This document shows positions 1-5,588 of a stretch of DNA of 51,805 nucleotides, in pieces (the first letter of the stretch is position 1; every line of letters starts with the position of its first letter). A program made the translations under genes and the position numbers. The DNA is taken from the IMG/VR virus record IMGVR_UViG_3300022752_000104, positions 1-51,805 of that record. One strand, written 5' to 3'. The notes under the pieces are model-generated. The model was not told the DNA's origin. It ran no database searches and was given only the letters and a program-made list of their open reading frames with translations. The DNA comes from a virus.

Positions 1-837
1 GGTATGAGCTTTGAAGAAGTCTACGATGATTTGTTTAAAGATGCTAAGAAGATCCCGCTCAGTGAGCTTATGAAGCAAGTGCTCGATGACCACCTTGAGC
101 CCGAAGAAGGCGATGGTGATGGCGATGACGGTGATCATGAAGGTAACGGTGGGCGGCCGCGTATCAGTAAAAAGTTAGCCAAAGAAATCCGCGACGAGAT
201 CAAGGATGCTGTATTACAGGCTGCTCAGGCTGTTGGTGCAGGTAATGTGCCCGCAGGCGTTCAGCGTCTAATCAAGGATATGACTGAGAGTGTAATTGAC
301 TGGCGTGAGTTACTGTTACAGCAAATACAGAGCACTATCAAGTCAGACTTTAGTTGGCTGCGTCCTAGCCGTCGTAGCTGGCATATGGATGCCATCTTGC
401 CTGGCATGAAGCCGGGAGAGACTATTGACATCTGTGTAGCAATTGATACTTCAGGTAGTATTGGTGAAACCGAGCTTAAGATCTTCTTAGGCGAGATTCA
501 AGGTATCATGGAAAGTTACGACGAATATAAAATTAGGGTTTGGAGCTTTGATACCGAAGTCTACAATGACCAAGAGTTTAACAGTGACAACATGGCAGAG
601 ATTGGTGATTACCAACCCAAAGGTGGCGGTGGCACTGACTTCGATGCTAACTGGCGTTATATGAAGGAAGAGGGCATTGAGCCCAAGAAGTTCATTGTGT
701 TTACAGATGGATACCCTTATGGTTCTTGGGGCGATCCCGACTACTGCGACACTGTTTGGATTATCAAAGGCAATACCCATGCCCAACCGCCCTTTGGTAT
801 TTGGGCTCATTATGAACACGCAAAGAAAGGTAAGTAA
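1..837 (+). CDS. vWA-domain protein, DUF2201-type putative metallopeptidase partner (5' end cut)
   Basis: The C-terminal half is a von Willebrand A-type domain with a metal-ion-dependent adhesion site. DTSGS lies at about residues 148-152 counted from the ATG at 4, a GGGGT segment places the second-loop Thr near 211, and FTDG places Asp near 235. A highly acidic Asp/Gly/Glu stretch (about residues 33-50) precedes a helical linker. This layout fits the vWA-like proteins of the DUF2201 family in T4-like marine phages, which normally carry an N-terminal metallopeptidase-like region. That region is missing here, and the codon before the ATG is open and in frame, so the gene most likely begins left of the window. 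The role in the phage is unknown; a chaperone- or AAA-linked remodelling role is only inference. It is followed after 2 bases by the next gene, whose ribosome site (AAAGG) lies inside this gene's end. Confidence 0.75.
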   Translation, partial: GMSFEEVYDDLFKDAKKIPLSELMKQVLDDHLEPEEGDGDGDDGDHEGNGGRPRISKKLAKEIRDEIKDAVLQAAQAVGAGNVPAGVQRLIKDMTESVIDWRELLLQQIQSTIKSDFSWLRPSRRSWHMDAILPGMKPGETIDICVAIDTSGSIGETELKIFLGEIQGIMESYDEYKIRVWSFDTEVYNDQEFNSDNMAEIGDYQPKGGGGTDFDANWRYMKEEGIEPKKFIVFTDGYPYGSWGDPDYCDTVWIIKGNTHAQPPFGIWAHYEHAKKGK

Positions 838-839
838 CA

Positions 840-1130
840 ATGGAAATTCGTGATCCAAAGTCAGTTAAGAAGATTTCTGAAGCTCGTGAGCTTGTTGGTG
901 ATCTTCAGCGCAGATTGTACAAGTGTGAGGAATCATTAGATGACCTAGCTCGTGCTGTTGAAATAGCTATGGTTTCTGGACAGTACCAGTTACTACTTGG
1001 TTTCCTACAAAACGCACGAGTTCAGCTAGAAGATAGGTTAACGTTACCTGAACTTAGCCAAGAGGAACTAGATCGTCCTATTACTATTATTGAAGATGAT
1101 CGTAAGCATGAGACAGGTCAACCCGCTTAA
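840..1130 (+). CDS. Small conserved phage protein, unknown function
   Basis: A 96-residue soluble protein with no signal peptide or membrane segment. It is predicted mostly helical: a charged N-terminus, a heptad-like region around residues 12-45, and an acidic tail. The ATG follows AAAGG at a fair distance and lies 2 bases after the vWA gene, so the two are probably co-translated. Its end overlaps the next gene by 23 bases in another frame. I do not recognise a named family. Being packed between conserved T4-like genes supports it as a real gene. Confidence 0.7.
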   Translation: MEIRDPKSVKKISEARELVGDLQRRLYKCEESLDDLARAVEIAMVSGQYQLLLGFLQNARVQLEDRLTLPELSQEELDRPITIIEDDRKHETGQPA

Positions 1131-1374
1131 TTTGTTCAACTTACGACGGCTTGAGCATTGTCCACCGCATTTCTTTGCGGTGGACTTTAATATTTCCACA
1201 GGCGAAAAGAGAATATCAGACTGGATTTACGAACACTTGCATGGAAGATTTTATCTCGGTGATGCCTGGGTAGTTGAAGCAGATCAGAGACAACTCAACA
1301 AAAGGGCGGCATTTGAAATTCACGGGGAAGCTACATTATTTGCTTTACAATTAGATACTATTAACAAATTTTAA
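1108..1374 (+). CDS. Small conserved phage protein, unknown function
   Basis: An 88-residue protein beginning MRQVNPL. An in-frame ATG at 1090 would add six residues, but the 1108 start gives a smaller overlap (23 bases) with the previous gene and a more natural N-terminus. The sequence is mixed alpha/beta with several aromatic residues (HCPPHFFAVDF near residues 14-24 and a YLGDAWVV strand) and ends in an amphipathic segment. No catalytic motif is visible. It closes the first translationally coupled group; a 49-base gap with a strong ribosome site follows before the next gene. Confidence 0.6.
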   Translation: MRQVNPLNLFNLRRLEHCPPHFFAVDFNISTGEKRISDWIYEHLHGRFYLGDAWVVEADQRQLNKRAAFEIHGEATLFALQLDTINKF

Positions 1375-1390
1375 AGCCAAAGAAAAATAC

Positions 1391-1398
1391 AGTAAATA
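1391..1398 (+). promoter_or_regulatory. Possible late-type promoter element (AGTAAATA)
   Basis: AGTAAATA lies in the only sizeable gap of the left + strand block, about 26 bases before the ATG at 1424. It is a weaker match to the ATAAATA element seen repeatedly in the - strand gaps. A clear TTAGGAG ribosome site follows at about 1408-1414. It is listed as tentative because it differs from the others at the first conserved position. Confidence 0.3.
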
Positions 1399-1423
1399 TC
1401 TACATAGTTAGGAGATATCAATA

Positions 1424-1657
1424 ATGTCTGAAGTTTCAAATACAGAAGCAGAACCTGCGCCCGACACTGATAAAAAACCAAGCATTAATTTGACTGATAT
1501 CAGTCAATGCGTGGAGGTTATTCGAGTGTGTACCGAGCGTGGCGTCTGGCGTCCTAGTGAATTAAGTGGTGTTGGTCAGCTCTATGACAGGCTTACAAAT
1601 TTTTTAACTGAGGCCGGTGTAGTGCTAGACCAAAAAGACAACACACAAGGACAATAA
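1424..1657 (+). CDS. Small conserved T4-like phage protein, unknown function
   Basis: A 77-residue protein with an acidic, Pro-rich N-terminus (residues 1-22) followed by a compact helical domain containing ISQCVEVIRVCTERGVW and ending near FLTEAGVVLD. I recall small proteins of this shape, with a disordered head and a short domain around 'RG.(W/F)...E...VG..Y..L..FL', as recurrent in marine T4-like phages, but no function is established to my knowledge. The start is well set by TTAGGAG about 9 bases upstream. The next gene begins 1 base after its stop, indicating coupled translation. Confidence 0.7.
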   Translation: MSEVSNTEAEPAPDTDKKPSINLTDISQCVEVIRVCTERGVWRPSELSGVGQLYDRLTNFLTEAGVVLDQKDNTQGQ

Positions 1658-1658
1658 T

Positions 1659-2315
1659 ATGTTAAAACATATAGGTAAGCATAACGACAAAAAAATTGTT
1701 TTATTGTTTAGAGAGGTACCAAACGAATCTCATATGTGTCTGCTAGTTTACAGCGACCTGTTGCCTAGGTTATATCATGATGAAATTATGAAACTAGTTG
1801 AAAGTCGTGCTGGTCAAGATACTAATAGTTTTAGTGACTTATTACATCGCAGTACATTTAGCGACGGAGCTAATTGCCTGCTGACCTTGCACAAGAGCGG
1901 ATGGATTCGTAAAGTGCGTACAGACCAAGTTCGTATGACTCCTAATACTCGTAGCAGTATTTTGTTAAATGAGCTTAACAAATTACTAAATGAGATGGAG
2001 ACCGGTGATAGTGCTAAAAAGGCCATGGAGAATATCGAATCTGGTGTTGCAAAATCTAAAGAAGAAGTCATACGCGAAGTGGGAATGCCAGCTTCCTCAA
2101 TAAGTAATACTAGTACAGATGGTATTCTAACTGATCAAGATTTAGCTCGAGACCGTGTTAGACAGGCCGAAAGAATGCGAGCAGATGCTGCTAGATTGAT
2201 GGCCGAGGCAGATAGTTTATTATCAGAGGCTGTGCAATTGGACCCAACAATAACAACAAATGACAAACCCAAGCCCGCGAAAAAGAAAGCCCCGGCCAAA
2301 GCTAAAAAAGATTAA
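1659..2315 (+). CDS. Conserved T4-like phage protein, possibly structural
   Basis: A 218-residue protein. Residues 1-115 form a mixed alpha/beta domain starting MLKHIGKHNDKKIVLLFREV. I recall proteins with this start in cyanophages, sometimes listed as virion proteins. Residues 115-155 are a linker, followed by a long helix rich in Ala, Arg and Glu (about 160-195, likely coiled coil). The tail is strongly basic and rich in Lys, Pro and Ala (about 200-218). No catalytic residues are evident. Its last 56 bases overlap the next gene in another frame. A virion role is inference from memory of relatives, not visible in the sequence. Confidence 0.6.
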   Translation: MLKHIGKHNDKKIVLLFREVPNESHMCLLVYSDLLPRLYHDEIMKLVESRAGQDTNSFSDLLHRSTFSDGANCLLTLHKSGWIRKVRTDQVRMTPNTRSSILLNELNKLLNEMETGDSAKKAMENIESGVAKSKEEVIREVGMPASSISNTSTDGILTDQDLARDRVRQAERMRADAARLMAEADSLLSEAVQLDPTITTNDKPKPAKKKAPAKAKKD

Positions 2316-2607
2316 CACATCAGTAAAGCACCAATGGCAAAGTATTTTAAATGATATTGACACCGATAACATACCAATTAGATTACTACAATCAGTAACG
2401 GTAAATCTAATAGATGAAACTCGTGTCAATATCAATGTACGTGCGCTACTTGATGAAGGAAATGATCCAGATCAATTAGAGATTGCACTACGCAAGAAAT
2501 TCGATGAACTTGATGATTATATAACTGACGTTGATTTTTACATTAGTATTGATGCAATAGCAGAAGCAGTCCAACCCATAACCGACCAAATTTTAAAAGA
2601 TTTATGA
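2260..2607 (+). CDS. Small conserved T4-like phage protein, unknown function
   Basis: A 115-residue protein with a basic N-terminal tail (residues 1-20, PRKRKPRPK) followed by a domain with VKHQW and VNLIDETRVNINVR strands and a very acidic C-terminal half. The core pattern 'VKHQW..I.....D..P..L......NLID.T.VN.N.R.LLDEG' matches my memory of a family found beside thyX-type genes in marine T4-like phages. It overlaps the previous gene by 56 bases and the thyX start by an ATGA. There is no good ribosome site before 2260, so translation probably depends on coupling to the upstream gene. Confidence 0.65.
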   Translation: MTNPSPRKRKPRPKLKKINTSVKHQWQSILNDIDTDNIPIRLLQSVTVNLIDETRVNINVRALLDEGNDPDQLEIALRKKFDELDDYITDVDFYISIDAIAEAVQPITDQILKDL

Positions 2608-3278
2608 ACGTACGACTTGTAAGTTACAGCCAGCCCACTGAAGAATTTAGGCAAGAAGGTATCGACAATGCCTTAGATTTAGTAGCGTTTTGTGCTCGTG
2701 TTAGTAATCCTAGCAACCAATTCAATACTGCGACTAGTGCTAAGTTAATCAAGTACTTAATTCAACACAAACATTGGTCACCATTAGAGATGGTGTCAGC
2801 ATGTGTTGAGATCACTACTACCAGAGATATTGCTCGTCAAATACTTAGACATCGTAGCTTTAGCTTCCAAGAGTTTAGCCAACGCTATGCTGATCCAGTT
2901 AAAGATTTGAACTTTGTTCATCGTGAAGCCAGGTTGCAAGATCCTAAGAATAGACAAAATAGTATTGCCACAGATGACGAACTATTACAAAAGTCTTGGC
3001 AAGGGCTACAAGATAATGTCATTAGTGCTGCTCGATTTGCCTATGAATGGGCTATTAAAAATGGTATAGCCAAAGAGCAGGCTCGTGCTGTATTACCCGA
3101 AGGCTTAATGGAGAGCCGTTTATATATGAACGGTACTTTAAGAAGTTTCATACACTATATTGAACTAAGATCAGAAAATGGCACTCAACAAGAACATGTC
3201 GATGTGGCTAGAGCCTGTGCGACAGTTATCGCAGGAATCTTCCCCCTCGCCCAAGAACTCTCGTCAGGAAGCCATTAG
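2604..3278 (+). CDS. thyX: Flavin-dependent thymidylate synthase
   Basis: This enzyme methylates dUMP to dTMP using methylene-tetrahydrofolate, FAD and NADPH, supplying thymidine for phage DNA synthesis. The ThyX signature RHR-X7-S is present as R82-H83-R84 followed by S92 in RHRSFSFQEFSQRY. The upstream segment HKHWSPLEM (about residues 55-63) matches the family's folate/FAD-side helix. Near the C-terminus, NGTLRSFIHYIELR followed by TQQEH corresponds to the conserved arginine block that holds dUMP. At 224 residues it has the usual length for the family. The ATG overlaps the preceding stop as ATGA, so translation is coupled. No key residue appears to be lost. Confidence 0.95.
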   Translation: MNVRLVSYSQPTEEFRQEGIDNALDLVAFCARVSNPSNQFNTATSAKLIKYLIQHKHWSPLEMVSACVEITTTRDIARQILRHRSFSFQEFSQRYADPVKDLNFVHREARLQDPKNRQNSIATDDELLQKSWQGLQDNVISAARFAYEWAIKNGIAKEQARAVLPEGLMESRLYMNGTLRSFIHYIELRSENGTQQEHVDVARACATVIAGIFPLAQELSSGSH

Positions 3279-3513
3279 GCATCAAGTAGTACATTCTTTT
3301 AGATTAGGCGATGTAGAAGATCCCGAAATCTATGCCGGGCAGGGTCTATGGGAATTTGAACAAAGCGAAAAAGGTCAGTGGGTCATGGCCACTGCTGTAG
3401 AAACGCCGGTTTGGACTATAGCTATAGATCCGGCCTATTATGGCTATCAAGTTAAGATCGCTGCACGGCTATATGAAAAGGATCTTACTTACTTTCTACT
3501 TAAGTGGCGTTAA
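3178..3513 (+). CDS. Small conserved T4-like phage protein, start uncertain
   Basis: The conserved part begins around RQEAIRHQVVHSF and continues with DVEDPEIYA, a KGQWVM segment and YGYQVKIAARL. I recall proteins of this form in marine T4-like phages, of about 80-90 residues and unknown function. The longest reading starts at 3178, with other ATGs at 3196 and 3202. All three lie deep inside thyX, and none has a good ribosome site. The conserved core has no ATG, GTG or TTG just ahead of it. The true start may be a rare codon or one of the internal ATGs. The stop at 3511-3513 interlocks with the stop of the convergent - strand gene. Confidence 0.6.
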   Translation: MALNKNMSMWLEPVRQLSQESSPSPKNSRQEAIRHQVVHSFRLGDVEDPEIYAGQGLWEFEQSEKGQWVMATAVETPVWTIAIDPAYYGYQVKIAARLYEKDLTYFLLKWR

Positions 3514-5588
3514 GGGAATACTCTTATATTAGCAGTTCCAACAAACAGTCCGTTATACGTAGCACCAACTTTAGCGCCTAATTTAAACCATTCTTCGGGG
3601 TTCGCACTAGTGTAACCTGCATTTACAGTTATGGTAAACGTATGAGTATAACTGTTCGCCGATGGAGCTGTAAAGAATTGATTGCCAACTGTAATATCGT
3701 TAGCACTTATTGCTGCACCGGTTCCATCGGGTGGCATTATTTCCATCTTAAACGGAGTCCCCGCCCATGCTGAGCTAAGAACAGTAAAGCTCATTGTATG
3801 AGTATAACCAGGCACTAGGTTAATAGGTCCCGGATTAAAGTCCCCACGTATCTGGCTTGTATCGTTAAATAGGACATTTGCATTTGCTACAATAGGGCCA
3901 TCATGACCTTCTGTTCTAATTAGAATATTAGCTGTCTGCGGTCCTTCGAATCTACTATCATATATAACAGTTCCATTCACTGTATAGGTAGAACCTGTAG
4001 TAAGAAAATCTCCGGACCGTCTATAACTGGCGCCGCCTGCTCTATATGAAGCAGCTTCTGGTAAATTATATACTTGACTATCAACGTCGTTTAGTGTGGT
4101 AGCATTTGTTAATAAATCTGCAACATATCCATCTACTACACTGCTATTTTCCGGATGCCGACCCAGTTGTCGTAGATAAATTAAATTTATCCAACCTTCG
4201 TAATGTGAAGCTTGGATATTTGATGTTGGGTTCGATCCACTTAATGTTGTACTAACATACGTTCCGGGATTGGTAGTAAAATCTATTGCTTCAACACTGT
4301 TAAACCACCAATAAAGTCTAGTTCCGATTGGCACATTAGTTGTATTAACATTGAAAGAAAGAGGCTGACCTTCATCAATTGCGTATTGTGATGGTACAAC
4401 TTCAAATGTACTTAAAGTTCCCGGGCTAGAATCGCTAAAAAATAACCCAGAAATATCTGATGTTTTTGCTTTTGTGGGTGTGCTATACTGAAAGTTAAAA
4501 CTAGCAGGCCCTGTTACTTGAATGTAAGTCATCCTAATTGGATACTTAATGCCAGCAGTTAAAGGAATACTGTAAGAATTGGCCCCACCTAAGGTAACCA
4601 CTAGGTTGGCCGAAGCAGAATCATATATGTTAAAACTGGGATTTAGCGTATGGTCTCCGATCCAGAGGAAAAATACATCATCAACCCCGTCACAATAGAA
4701 AGTATAAGTTTCTGTGGTAGCCGCAAACAAGTTACCCACCCAGTGTTGTGTATATCTTCCTTGTGGTACGTCATACACAAAACCTTTTGGATCCGTTGCC
4801 GTTCTAACTCCTTCTAGTGTCGGTACAGCATCGATACTTTTTTCTATAAGCAAACTTGTAGTTGGCCCAATATTAGAAAATGTTGACCTAAATAGTCCCG
4901 GACTACCGGCCGGCAATGTTGATGTAGTGGTACTTGTTGATGTTGTTGATGTGGTTGAAGTTGATGTAGTGGTTGAAGTTGTTGATGTGGTTGTAGTTGT
5001 GAAAATTTGGACAAAACTACGATCAAAATAAAATCCGCATCCTTCTCTTCGATCAAAGGTAGTAACGCCATTTGCAGTGTTAGATTTAAACGATAGCACA
5101 ATAGGATCTACGTTTTTATAATATTGCTTACTAATTCTTTTGACAAGAGCATTTAGACCGACAGGCACAAGCCCAGCATGAACTACTGCTGCACCAAGAT
5201 TAGAATCTTCCGAATATGGAGTGTTCGAGCCCCCGCCAAACACATTGCCCGAAGTTGTCCCAGTTACTAAGACAATAGATCTATTGTCGTAACATTCAAA
5301 GGTCTGTGATGAGTCACTAACGGCTGTGCTTGCAATCGTTTTCTGTTGGTAAGCTAATTGTGACGCCGTCGGTATTATATCCCCAAGTTTAGGATTCGTA
5401 AAAGTATTAGGTAATGAAGTTTTACTAGGTAAATTTTCAACTGTTACTATTTGCGACGTTGCTAATATTTGCCCAGATGGGCCGCCTCGACGTAATTTTG
5501 CTATAAATTTACGGCCAACTTGTTCCGATACCGTTTCTTTAATCGGTATAAACGGTGCCTGTGTGGTGGTAGTTGTACTAGTTGTCAT
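3510..5588 (-). CDS. Modular tail-fibre/adhesin protein with LCCL-like and PA14/GLEYA-like domains
   Basis: A 692-residue secreted-type beta-rich virion protein and the last gene of the - strand late block. Visible order: a Thr-rich start (residues 2-10); an LRRGGPSGQILA module (about 30-50) shared with two upstream genes; an LCCL-like segment (about 105-190) with YSEDSNLGAAVVHAGL and a late NGVTTF; a Thr/Ser linker (about 195-225); a PA14/GLEYA-like domain (about 228-375) with HWVGNLF, TYTFYCDGVDD and WIGD; a Calx-beta-like stretch with IDEGQPLSF; a DUF4214-like segment (YLRQLGRHPE, about 465-520); and C-terminal Ig-like repeats. The likely role is binding a host surface glycan. Its ATG overlaps the preceding gene's TGA. 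The domain names are by-eye calls; the beta-rich structural nature is firm. Confidence 0.7.
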   Translation of the reverse strand: MTTSTTTTTQAPFIPIKETVSEQVGRKFIAKLRRGGPSGQILATSQIVTVENLPSKTSLPNTFTNPKLGDIIPTASQLAYQQKTIASTAVSDSSQTFECYDNRSIVLVTGTTSGNVFGGGSNTPYSEDSNLGAAVVHAGLVPVGLNALVKRISKQYYKNVDPIVLSFKSNTANGVTTFDRREGCGFYFDRSFVQIFTTTTTSTTSTTTSTSTTSTTSTSTTTSTLPAGSPGLFRSTFSNIGPTTSLLIEKSIDAVPTLEGVRTATDPKGFVYDVPQGRYTQHWVGNLFAATTETYTFYCDGVDDVFFLWIGDHTLNPSFNIYDSASANLVVTLGGANSYSIPLTAGIKYPIRMTYIQVTGPASFNFQYSTPTKAKTSDISGLFFSDSSPGTLSTFEVVPSQYAIDEGQPLSFNVNTTNVPIGTRLYWWFNSVEAIDFTTNPGTYVSTTLSGSNPTSNIQASHYEGWINLIYLRQLGRHPENSSVVDGYVADLLTNATTLNDVDSQVYNLPEAASYRAGGASYRRSGDFLTTGSTYTVNGTVIYDSRFEGPQTANILIRTEGHDGPIVANANVLFNDTSQIRGDFNPGPINLVPGYTHTMSFTVLSSAWAGTPFKMEIMPPDGTGAAISANDITVGNQFFTAPSANSYTHTFTITVNAGYTSANPEEWFKLGAKVGATYNGLFVGTANIRVFP
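4917..5001 (-). repeat. Thr/Ser linker repeat
   Basis: Near-repetitive DNA coding a Thr/Ser linker of about 28 residues between the LCCL-like and PA14-like domains of the fibre gene at 3510-5588. Units vary at third codon positions but keep the ACN/TCN pattern. Confidence 0.8.

Noticed and set aside
487-858. - strand frame opposite the vWA gene
   Set aside because: It is a shadow of the well-supported + strand vWA gene, with no ribosome site or recognisable product.
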